Below are positions 28,302 through 36,900 of a stretch of DNA of 64,000 nucleotides, one piece after another. The stretch lies in NCBI GenBank assembly GCA_949317995.1, contig OX439040.1:56888089-56952088 (forward strand), in the 5' to 3' direction. The notes below the pieces were generated by a model. That model searched no databases, had not been told where the DNA came from, and saw only the letters and a list, made by a program, of their open reading frames with translations. A program made the translations under genes and the position numbers. The DNA is from Acholoe squamosa. Its lineage: Eukaryota > Annelida > Polychaeta > Phyllodocida > Polynoidae. Numbering within the stretch: position 1 is the first letter of the stretch; each line of letters opens with the position of its first letter.

Positions 28302-31300
28302 ATGGCACAGGGAACGATTGACGCTGCGCGTCAAACAGCCAACATTCCGTTGGAACAAGACGAGGACCCGAAGGTCCCGTCTCGGGTCGAGGAATCTATG
28401 GATTCTTCGACAGAGGAGGCCGCCCGGACGCTCACGGCTATGGCCGAGGCAACCGACCGGGAGAGGATGCCACCTCCACCCCCGCCACGCCCGGAGCGCC
28501 CGTCAACAACAGACGCTTCGGGTAGCAAAGTGGATGTCCTGGACATTCCAATGTATCCTCCGGGATTCAGGACGCAGATCAGACGTCTAGCACACGTCGA
28601 TCGCCAGGAAGGTATCGTGTATACCTCCTGGGGTACGTACATCCCTATGCACGCCTCCATGTTCGGATGCGGGCCCATGGCGGTGGAGCAGGGCGTGCCC
28701 GAGCCCATACCAGATGAACTCAAAACTATGGTAATGGACTCGTGTAGTGACGAGCTGGCTGACAACATGCCAGTTTCTTGGCTCCGCAACTACCTAAAGT
28801 TGGCGGAGAATATGGCGACTAACGAGAATTTAGCTCGAGCCGTCTTGATCTCTGCGGGCATCATCCAGAAGGCCACGGAGTTAAGGGAGTCCGAATCCGA
28901 CATGGATACAGACTCCACGGTAACCTTGTCGTCGGTGGAAACCGACCGGGTCAAGCGATTGACCCGTAAACCTGCACCCAAGGGTCCTCTCACTGAGAGC
29001 GACCTGGAGGCTGAAGATGTCCGCATCGCCGTCGAGAGGTCCACGACCGAGACCGACCCAGCTGCCGACATCCCAGAGGCACCTGGCGAGATCTCTGAAG
29101 AGGACATCTCACGCCAGCAGGCTGCTGTAGAGGCAAAGCGAATCGAGCTTGCCAAGCAGCAGAAGGAGCTCACCGCAGCTCGCCGGGCCCATCGCAAGCA
29201 GCAGGCCCAACGAAAAACAGAGATCTCTTCCGACTCTGACTCCCCAGTCAGCGGAAGGAGGAGCCCTCGGACAGGGGACAGGAGCCGACGCGAGTCGGAT
29301 TCCAGTCCCGAAGTTCCGGCCCAACCGACTAAGGTTGTGCGCCGGAAGAAGAAGAATGGAGCGAAAGCGTCTCCGGTAGAGCCCACGCCCCCCACCAAGC
29401 CGAGGGGTAAGGGCAAACCGAAGACGCCCGCTCCCACCACTACAACCACCACGGTAGCCACCTCGGTTACTGCATCTTCTGCAGCCAGCACGTCGGGTGC
29501 AAAGACGAAGTCCCCTACCAAGGCTCCGACTGGTACTACCACCTCCAGCCGAGCCGGCCGTAGGGGAGCTGACATATACACGGACAGCGAGGAAAGCGAA
29601 AGCGATCCAGAGCTGCCCGAGTCTGCCAAATCTGATTTGGAGTCCGTGACAACGTGGGAAGAAATGACCACGGATGTTCCCAAGGACGACAATCAGAAGT
29701 GGATGTGGAAGAATGCAGCCGAGGGGTTCAAGGAACGGACTCCCCGCTGCTTCGCGGACTGTGCTTACGACACAGTCCATTATATGTGTCCGAGCGCCGT
29801 CAATAAGGACGGTGACAGCGATGACGAGGAGTGGATGAAGTCCGGCCCCTCAGATACGCCAGTAGGCAAGTTCTACCTGATTTGGATTGACCAGCTCAAG
29901 TCCAAATTAGGCTCGACCTACAGCTACGAGGCCCGGACGAAAGTCCAGTGGGCAATGACCCAATGGGGACCAACCGGCAACCGCCGAAGGTGCCCGTTTG
30001 AGTCTTGCCAGCTGTCTCTCACGGGTGAGAAGATGTTCGAGACGAAGCCCCGCTTCGCTCGACACATCGTTGAATTTCATATGCATCACAAGCCTGTGAT
30101 GATGTGTGTGCTCGGGGACCGCCCGAGTAAACATTGTGATGGCTCGTTCAGCACTCACCGGCGCCGAGACATGGCTCTGCATTTGCAGAAGGCCCATGGC
30201 ATCGGCCTGGAGAAGACCAGGAAACGAGCCATCAAGTGCTTCAGCGAGCTCCTTGCAAATTGGTCCGCGCTGAGCATCAAGGAAGTGAAAGAGCAGGCAT
30301 TCGAGACCGGATTCTGCTCGTGGAAGAGCGGCAACTTGCTGACTTACTTCCAGACGAACTCCTCGTCCACAAAATTCGGGATGCCCAGCGAGGTGCACCT
30401 GAAGGTGAAAAAGTGGCGAGGAGACGACAAGCGAGAGAAGGCCAAAGCCCGCTCTAAAGGTCCAAACGGAGGCACAGTCACGACTACTGCTTCCAAGAGG
30501 ACCCGAGCAGACCGGTCCGTGAGCCCTTCGGGTGGCAAGGACCAGCCCAGACCAGCCAATCCAGCTGATCGTCGCGAGTCGGGACAACAGGTCTCGGCTC
30601 TGGAGATGCCTGGCAACCAGGCCCGCAGGTCGGGTAGCCAGGCGACCGCATCGGCGACTCCAGCCACCTCCACACCTGCACCCGCGGAACAACGCCCGGG
30701 CGAAGCCTCTGGCGGCCAGGATGATGGGGGCGAACTGCTCGCTCCCCCATCCGGGTATTCTACTTGGTGGGCTGGAGAGGGATCCTCCGGCAAACGCCCC
30801 ACGTACAGTGAGTACGCGGCGAAGTTCCCTTCAATGGGACCGGCTGGACCCGAGTCGCAGGTCCTTACCCCCTTGGGCCGGGCCAAAGCTCGTGGTAGGG
30901 GCCGCGGTGGGCTGGAGTCCACCCGAGGCTCTCCGGGTGGTGGCCGAGGCCGAGGAGGCATCACGGTAGAGGGCCCGTCTGCTCCTCCAACAGGCACCCC
31001 GCCTGTCTCAGTGGAGGCCCCAGCGCCACCACCAGTGATAGTTCCACCAACAGGTCCTCGGGTACCCCTAATGGAACTAATCTCCGGTACCCTGTCAGGT
31101 CTTCAGGATCCGAACACGTTCGTCGACCACCGCGATGTCCGAACGGTTCAGATCCAGAATGAGCTGATGGAAGAATGGCAGGCATTGCACCGCCAGAAGT
31201 CTGTTGACTACTGGCGTGTGATGACTGAAGCCACCGTCAATCTGGTCTACGAGATCCAGAGGCGGGAGGAAGATAAAATCAGGGAGCTGGAAAGGAAGAA

Positions 31301-31808
31301 GGTCGAGGAGGCCCTCGAGTCCTGCCGGCGAAAACAGAAGGAAGCCGAAAAGCTTAAAGAGTTTCACGAAGCTGAAAACTCCAGATATATCCATCGGTTT
31401 AAGGAGGCGGACCTCAAGTTTTTCTTGGCATTCGGGAAACATCTGGAGGAGTGGGACGGCTTACCGTCGTCTCTCATCTTCGTTCCAGAGATACCCCCGG
31501 ATGCCCCGCCAGCCCCGGCTACTCCACCGGTCCTGGCCACTCCACCGGTCCCGGCTGCTCCGCCGATTCCGGCAGCTCTCTTGCTCCCACCCCCCACTTG
31601 GAACCGGGCTGTCCCAACTGCCACGGTTGCTGCACCAGCATCCGAGGCAATGGACAGCCCGTCCGCAGTGATGAGGGCCTTGAGCTTGGGGAGCGAGACT
31701 CCCAGCGAGGCTTCAGCGGCGCTCTCTACGAGCAGCTGTAGCAGCTCGGCTCCATCTGCCTCAGTTGAGCCGGCTGAGAAGATGGACACAGATCCTGAAG
31801 ATCTTTGA
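28302..31808 (+). CDS. ORF3: zinc-finger, RG-rich, coiled-coil protein of the LTR element
   Basis: 1168 residues from ATG 28302 in a strong context (GTGCCATGG). Not an envelope: no signal peptide or membrane segment is seen. Order: acidic/Ser-Thr-rich region with runs of SD/SE; Lys/Pro-rich and Thr-rich tract (about 340-430); a folded-looking part with two C2H2-like zinc fingers, C564-x4-C569-x18-H588-x4-H593 and C602-x9-C612-x14-H627-x4-H632; Arg/Lys-rich region; RG-rich tract (ARGRGRGG and GGGRGRGG, about 862-890); a charged coiled coil (about 975-1050); Pro/Ala-rich and Ser-rich tail. It is more GC-rich than gag and pol. A nucleic-acid-binding role (DNA targeting, RNA handling or regulation) is inferred from the fingers and RG tract. 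I recognise no named homologue. It may have been captured from a host gene. Confidence 0.85.
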   Translation: MAQGTIDAARQTANIPLEQDEDPKVPSRVEESMDSSTEEAARTLTAMAEATDRERMPPPPPPRPERPSTTDASGSKVDVLDIPMYPPGFRTQIRRLAHVDRQEGIVYTSWGTYIPMHASMFGCGPMAVEQGVPEPIPDELKTMVMDSCSDELADNMPVSWLRNYLKLAENMATNENLARAVLISAGIIQKATELRESESDMDTDSTVTLSSVETDRVKRLTRKPAPKGPLTESDLEAEDVRIAVERSTTETDPAADIPEAPGEISEEDISRQQAAVEAKRIELAKQQKELTAARRAHRKQQAQRKTEISSDSDSPVSGRRSPRTGDRSRRESDSSPEVPAQPTKVVRRKKKNGAKASPVEPTPPTKPRGKGKPKTPAPTTTTTTVATSVTASSAASTSGAKTKSPTKAPTGTTTSSRAGRRGADIYTDSEESESDPELPESAKSDLESVTTWEEMTTDVPKDDNQKWMWKNAAEGFKERTPRCFADCAYDTVHYMCPSAVNKDGDSDDEEWMKSGPSDTPVGKFYLIWIDQLKSKLGSTYSYEARTKVQWAMTQWGPTGNRRRCPFESCQLSLTGEKMFETKPRFARHIVEFHMHHKPVMMCVLGDRPSKHCDGSFSTHRRRDMALHLQKAHGIGLEKTRKRAIKCFSELLANWSALSIKEVKEQAFETGFCSWKSGNLLTYFQTNSSSTKFGMPSEVHLKVKKWRGDDKREKAKARSKGPNGGTVTTTASKRTRADRSVSPSGGKDQPRPANPADRRESGQQVSALEMPGNQARRSGSQATASATPATSTPAPAEQRPGEASGGQDDGGELLAPPSGYSTWWAGEGSSGKRPTYSEYAAKFPSMGPAGPESQVLTPLGRAKARGRGRGGLESTRGSPGGGRGRGGITVEGPSAPPTGTPPVSVEAPAPPPVIVPPTGPRVPLMELISGTLSGLQDPNTFVDHRDVRTVQIQNELMEEWQALHRQKSVDYWRVMTEATVNLVYEIQRREEDKIRELERKKVEEALESCRRKQKEAEKLKEFHEAENSRYIHRFKEADLKFFLAFGKHLEEWDGLPSSLIFVPEIPPDAPPAPATPPVLATPPVPAAPPIPAALLLPPPTWNRAVPTATVAAPASEAMDSPSAVMRALSLGSETPSEASAALSTSSCSSSAPSASVEPAEKMDTDPEDL

Positions 31809-31919
31809 GTGTCCATCTGTTGGTGTCTCCTGGTACCCGAGGGTAAATGCATTTAATATGCCAGAGGCACTGTTCCTTACGCTGGACTCCTGATACCTGG
31901 ATCGTAACCTGCAGCGAGG

Positions 31920-32180
31920 ATGGACGCTAACCCGAACACCCAATGGACTACAACATCTAACCGGGTCTCCATCTTCCCATCTTCATCAGGGCACATCATA
32001 ACAGCAACGTGGTTTGCCACCACACATATGTCGCCGGATGGAGCTGCAGAAACCAGTCGTTCCAGGTTCGCCGGAAGTCCGGTATATTGTAAGGGTGATC
32101 CTGCTACCCTGGTAGGACACCTATATTTCATATTTTGTATAAATTTTTTTATATATCGTATATTATATTCTTGTAAGTAA
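31920..32180 (+). CDS. Small ORF downstream of ORF3 (doubtful)
   Basis: 86 codons from a genuine ATG at 31920, ending with a hydrophobic stretch, LYFIFCINFFIYRILY, which could act as a C-terminal membrane anchor. The hydrophobic end coincides with A/T-rich non-coding DNA, which produces such stretches by chance. Listed because it lies inside a young, intact element. Confidence 0.2.
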   Translation: MDANPNTQWTTTSNRVSIFPSSSGHIITATWFATTHMSPDGAAETSRSRFAGSPVYCKGDPATLVGHLYFIFCINFFIYRILYSCK

Positions 32181-32549
32181 AAGTCAAAATTTTTTCGGGT
32201 TATTTACCCCACCTCGGGTCGGTAAAAACATTGTAAAAATTTTTCAATATCACCTTACTACACATCGAATATTCTTCGTCGCGTCTCATGTTTAATAATA
32301 ACACACGTGTAATATTATCACCATAGGTCGATGGTCCATAAGGGGCCACTTCCTATTTTTGTTATTATTTATAAACACTTCGGGTTATATACGATGATGC
32401 CTTATTGTGTACATATAACTTATAATGCCCCTTAAATGTTCTATATTTAATACGAACTGTGTATATATAGACTTACCTATTTATTTATAACACCACTATA
32501 TAAAGTCAACAATAGTTACTTGTTAATTACACACAACCCTAGGTAAAGT
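32181..32549 (+). other. Non-coding 3' region of the LTR element
   Basis: AT-rich, in contrast with the GC-rich ORF3. No frame or motif recognised; it leads to the polypurine tract. Confidence 0.6.
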
Positions 32550-32551
32550 CT

Positions 32552-32562
32552 AGTGGGGGTGG
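32552..32562 (+). other. 3' polypurine tract
   Basis: AGTGGGGGTGG immediately precedes the TG of the 3' LTR, in the position of the plus-strand primer. It is not purely purine. Confidence 0.75.
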
Positions 32563-32926
32563 TGTAGGGGCCGGCATCATTGTATATATATTAGTGCCGT
32601 TCATCCGAGAGACGTGTTCGTGTGGTGCTTGTTCCTTCTATGCTAGCTAGGTGTCGCTTTGCGATACCTCGTTGGTACAAGAGGGGGCAGCACCATGCCT
32701 CGCGTCCAGCTCCTACTAAGGAGCCGGACGAGCGGCAGAAGGGGACTGGACATGGTCCAGTCCAGACGCTAATACTTTGTCATCAGAGAGATTGAATAAA
32801 GTCCTACCCGAGAGGTAGGGGTTTCTGGGGCTTTGCCCAACCCGAACTACTCGTGTTGTGTTGGTACATCTAGTGGTAAGCGAGCCAAAGAGCCACCCAA
32901 CATATAAGTCAATACGAACCATTACA
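32563..32926 (+). repeat. 3' LTR
   Basis: 364 bp with no difference from the 5' LTR in a direct reading. It supplies the AATAAA at 32795-32800 for 3'-end formation. Followed by CTGG, the second copy of the target site. Confidence 0.97.
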
Positions 32927-32930
32927 CTGG

Positions 32931-33799
32931 GATCCGTCTTTTGCCATGTCGTATGAATTACAAAATTAATGAGCTTCACGATCTTTCATAGGCTAAACCA
33001 TTTTATTTTAGGCCTATGACATCATTTTATTGCCCCTTATTCTAAGGCAGAGGTACTATCGCTAGCTATAGCATTGGTTACACACCAGCCAAAATACCTG
33101 CAAGGATTTAAAGAACAAGCATAACCAAAAACGCCAACTTTTGTATGTGGATGGATATAACTATGCCATGGCTGATGCGATCGTTACTATAGATTAGTAC
33201 TACTTACGCCGTATTCAATGGGGGGGGGGGTGGAGTACGATGCCTGCATATTCAACGGCGCCATTTTGAAATTTGTACAGAGCTAGGTAATTTCGTATTT
33301 AGGTATGGTTATTATAAGGTTTAAGGTAAAAGAACAATTGAACTAGTTAAAAAATATCATGATATGAATTGTTGATGTAAATAGAAGAGGAAGGCCATGT
33401 TTAAAATGGAAATATCCCCGTGCGTAAGACTTAATACGAAACTAAGGGCTTGAGCTCTGCTGCTAGCTCCCGACCAAGCCAAGTGAGGTGTCTTGGCGGA
33501 CCATGACAAAGCGAGACGACTCTACACATTCAAAATCAGTAAATATTGTTGTTATTCTTTATTTAAAAGCAAATTCATCCCATAGGGCCATGGCATAAAT
33601 GCAAATGTCAACGACAATGGGCAAATGTCAACTCGGCCTTGTTGAATACTGGCTGACTCACCTCTGGGAATACGATCCAAAAATATCCCATGGTCGTTGA
33701 CATTTGCTTATATATTGTTTCATAGAGGAACACCACTAAAGCTGTATTTCCGTTTAAGCCAGTAGATGCTTTTTTTACCTCTTCAATGATTCTGGTGGC
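32931..33799. other. Unassigned DNA
   Basis: Host flank of the LTR element. A short G-run lies at about 33221. Near 33607-33630 the words GCAAATGTCAAC and AATGGGCAAATGTCAAC repeat. No gene seen. Confidence 0.5.
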
Positions 33800-33995
33800 A
33801 GCCAGTGGCGGTCTCCTGGTAACGACTACACGTCAATTGCCGCTCTGCATCCACAATCCACATCGCGTGCACGTCACTTCCGACGGAAGTGGCCGTGTCA
33901 GTTCTTCCCCAGGGGCTACTGCATGACGGGAAGTGTCAGCGCGAGATCACGGGACCAGGGACGCGGCTAGGCGAGACTTTGACAGGCCATTATTA
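33800..33995. promoter_or_regulatory. Promoter-like segment with X-box-like and paired ETS sites
   Basis: GTCTCCTGGTAAC (33811-33823) resembles an RFX X-box. CACTTCC and GGAAGTG (33875-33891) form a perfect inverted ETS pair three bases apart, and CGGGAAGTG follows at about 33928. The CpG content is locally high. On the minus strand a donor-like GAG|GTAAAA lies near 33778, so a short leader exon is possible. No coding exon is identified. Confidence 0.4.
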
Positions 33996-34531
33996 CTGTT
34001 AGCTTTGTACCGGTCAGAAATGAAATCGATGAAAGAAATTCACTTCATATTTTTGAAATTTTCATGGGTTTAAATGATGAAAAGGGTAAATGGAATGCAT
34101 GTGAAAAAGGAAAAAAAATGGAAGATGGTGTAGGCTTAAATTTCAGTCCATAGGCCTATGGCTAGGCTTATGAACTGATGAAAATTTAGAAAATATCTTT
34201 AGGATATCCTTATAGTTATTCTCAAGCTGATATCTTTCAAGATATAATACAACTTATAGTTTAAGGTATATGTCTGAGAGGTACCTTTCCCGCTGCCTTT
34301 CTTATCATCCTGTTTTCTTTTATAGTTTTGGCCTCCTTATTGATTCTGGCCACGGGTGGTGAAGTGATTTGGTTAGACTAGTTGATTTTGAATGCTGCAG
34401 AGGAGTGGAAAGATAAGGGCTGACTTCTGTTTGTGCCGTGTATTACCTCTCTCGGCTGTCAGGTCGTGTTTTTCAAGGCCAGACGACATTTAGTCGCAGG
34501 AACTGCTTATTGTAGCTAACCTGAAGGAAGG
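33996..34531. other. Unassigned DNA
   Basis: Nothing recognised; short AT-rich open frames only. Confidence 0.5.
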
Positions 34532-34781
34532 GGGCTCAGGTTGTATAGTAGCACCTAGTAGTACAGACAAAGTGGGAGGTGGCTCAGGCTGTACATTAGT
34601 GGCACCTAGTAGTAGAGGCAAAGTGACAGTTATCCCAGACTCTATAGTGGCACCTAATAGTACAGACAACGTGGGAAGTGGCTCACGCGTAGTGGCACCT
34701 AGTAGTACAGGCAAAGTGGGAGGTGGCTCAGGTTGTATAGTGGCACCTAGTAGTACAGGCAAAGTGGGAGGTGGCTCAGGG
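34532..34781 (-). repeat. Minisatellite T, array 1 (units 45-51 bp)
   Basis: Five copies of a unit containing GCACCTAGTAGTACAGGCAA and GTGGGAGGTGGCTCAGG. Starts of GCACC lie at 34551, 34602, 34650, 34695 and 34743: spacings 51, 48, 45 and 48, all multiples of three. On the minus strand one frame stays open through all units and encodes repeats of PPPTLPVLLGATIQPE. This could be a repetitive coding exon or simple minisatellite evolution. A second array lies at 36089-36190. Confidence 0.85.
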
Positions 34782-36088
34782 TGGCGTTTCTTAATAGCCA
34801 ACTATAGGTTCAAGTCACTACTAGAGGTGATTTGTGTTTCTAGTAGAAGAGTGTGGGTAAAAAGTAGGACTCCACCCTTAGTATAAAGATAAATGCTGGA
34901 GGCTCTAGTAGAGATAAAACTCACCCATTTCATAATGTAATAGTAGGGGTAGATAATACAAAATTGTATCATATACTTTTCCATCTAACCTCTAGTAAGT
35001 GCCCTATGACTGCACTTAGCTGAGACACCCTCAGAGGTCATCTCAATCTCCTGCAATGGGTCTTTTATCACCCAAAGTGCATGTCTAGGTGCTTGTCACA
35101 AAGTTATACTTTACAACATTAAATTCCATGTGAAGCATCCTATTTTCAGAGAGTAATTCCTTTTTTTGAGAATGACTACAAATATAGATAGAAAACAGGT
35201 GTCGACTATAAACTGACATAGTTATGTTATTACTCCTTAAGCCTGGGGACCATCCATTAATTACACACTAAGAGGGGCAGGGGATGGGGGTAAAGCCATT
35301 ATGCATACATGTGCAAACAGGGGGATGGGGGCGGGGTTAAGGGCAATTTTAGCATATGCGTTATGAATGCATATATATGGGTACTTTGAGCCTAAATTTA
35401 TGATATTTTAAGGCTATTTTGGGCTCTTTGTGGGGGTGTAATGCTTATCTCCCAAAGTCAATGGTAATGACTGTAGTCCTAAATAGTATCGCTTTTGTAC
35501 AATTTTATAAGTAGGCCTATGATTCTTTTTGATAGAAAGGATTAATATACAAAATACCTTCTAAAAGCTGGAGGGGGTTGAAATGGTTTCAACCCCCTCC
35601 CCATCCATTGCTTTGTACCTACTATCTCTTATTCAGGCACAGCTCATTGTCAAGCCTATGTTCCACCATATAGAATCACTGTCTGGAATTGGTGTCAAAG
35701 CGGTCAAAATATTTCCCCTGGTGCACCCTATAGGTTTTCATCAAACTCAAGTTCCATCTTATATGTGAGGTGTGCCTCTATGTGAGATATTATGGTTATA
35801 AGCATGATCAGTTGAATGATGTTATAGAGAGCATTCCTCTACCTTTTTTCCAAATTTCCAGCTGGAGCATCTCTATTATTCACCTCTGTATGATCCACTT
35901 AGTGGCCTACTACAGGTAAAAGACTACCAGTAAATAGTAATGTCTCTTACTAGAGGTATGAAAAGTGATTTGTACTATTGCTCATTGTAAAATGGTCATG
36001 CCTGCTATGGGTGGCACCTCTAGTACGGTAACCTATAGTAGGGACGTCATCATGGACTGAATAGTACATTATTAAGAAACAACTCCCA
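34782..36088. other. Unassigned DNA with a perfect 14-bp hairpin
   Basis: No gene. GGAGGGGGTTGAAA (35570-35583) and its exact complement (35587-35600) flank a 3-base loop. Two G-rich stretches at about 35275-35300 and 35320-35340 could form G-quadruplexes. Confidence 0.6.
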
Positions 36089-36190
36089 GGTTGTATATTG
36101 GCACCTAGTAGTACAGGCAAAGTGGTAGGTGGCTCAGGTTGTACAGTGGCACCTAGTAGTACAGGAAAAGTTAGAGGTGACTCAGGCTGA
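36089..36190 (-). repeat. Minisatellite T, array 2
   Basis: Two copies of the 48-bp unit of array 1 (GCACC at 36101 and 36149), again keeping the minus-strand frame (TTLPVLLGANIQP). Confidence 0.85.
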
Positions 36191-36900
36191 CACACTGACC
36201 ACCACCCTGTGACACTCCCAATTCTCTTTATAAACATAGCACACACCTCTTTAAACCACTCCCGCTCCCCCTGATGCAGAATTCCTCCACCTACCATCCT
36301 GCCATTGATGATCTACCCCATCCAGTCATTCCGCCTTATCCTTATACCAACCATGACTTAAGTTCCATATCGTACAAAAGATTCATTTCCTCCCTCCCAT
36401 GCCTTTCCTTCCTCCAGTCTCTAATCCTATGCCGCATGGGACCCTCCTACAACTCCCTCGTTTTCCAATGAGGACATCTTCTCCTGTGGCCAATAACCCA
36501 CACATAACTCCTCCTCTCTCCTCACATCCTCATGCCACCCTCCTCCCTCCACACAGACCCTGGACACCTTTCCAGCCTGGACACTCCGCGGACGTTCCCA
36601 TGGAATCCAACAAAGCCACTACCCCACATCCATTCAATCCCGCCCCTTTGTCAATGTCCGCCGCTCTCTCTCTCCCCAACCATCCCTCTTCACCAATGTC
36701 CTATTCAAAACACTTAAGGTTAAAGCCAGTGGGCCTCAGGAGGCGGGGAATGTTTAACCCTTTGGGGATATCATTAACCCGAGACCTGCGTGATGTCTTT
36801 TTTTGAGCATGCCATTTCCTGAACATGGTTCCCTCACAGGCAAGTAATCAATTATCAGAGATGGGGGTTGTACAGTGGCTTGTTCCATTATTTATTTTCT
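36191..36900. other. Pyrimidine-rich stretch with a Pro/Ser-rich open frame
   Basis: A plus-strand frame at 36399-36806 (135 codons) gives a Pro/Ser/His-rich translation and is preceded by a strong polypyrimidine tract ending CCTCCAG at 36419, as at an intron 3' end. Composition alone can explain both. No domain recognised. Confidence 0.25.

Larger units (their letters stand above)
20076..32930 (+). mobile_element. Complete Ty3/gypsy LTR retrotransposon with a third ORF
   Basis: LTRs at 20080-20443 and 32563-32926, both 364 bp, starting TG and ending CA, and identical in a base-by-base reading. CTGG flanks both ends (20076-20079 and 32927-32930), consistent with a 4-bp target duplication. 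Internal order: tRNA-His primer site, gag, pol (protease, reverse transcriptase, RNase H, integrase), about 500 bp of promoter-like DNA, a 1168-residue zinc-finger ORF, about 750 bp of non-coding DNA, polypurine tract. Domain order RT-RH-IN places it in Ty3/gypsy. At 12.8 kb it is long for this group. Identical LTRs and three undamaged frames mean a recent insertion. Confidence 0.97.

Noticed and set aside
28331..30997. Long antisense frames opposite ORF3 (up to 300 codons)
   Set aside because: GC-rich coding sequence commonly leaves antisense frames open; translations are Ser/Leu/Arg-rich with no domains.
28302..31808. ORF3 as an envelope protein
   Set aside because: No signal peptide, transmembrane helix, furin-like site or fusion-peptide-like region; instead zinc fingers and disordered basic regions.
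35570..35600. MicroRNA precursor at the 14-bp perfect hairpin
   Set aside because: Stem is too short and the 3-base loop is unsuitable for Drosha/Dicer processing.
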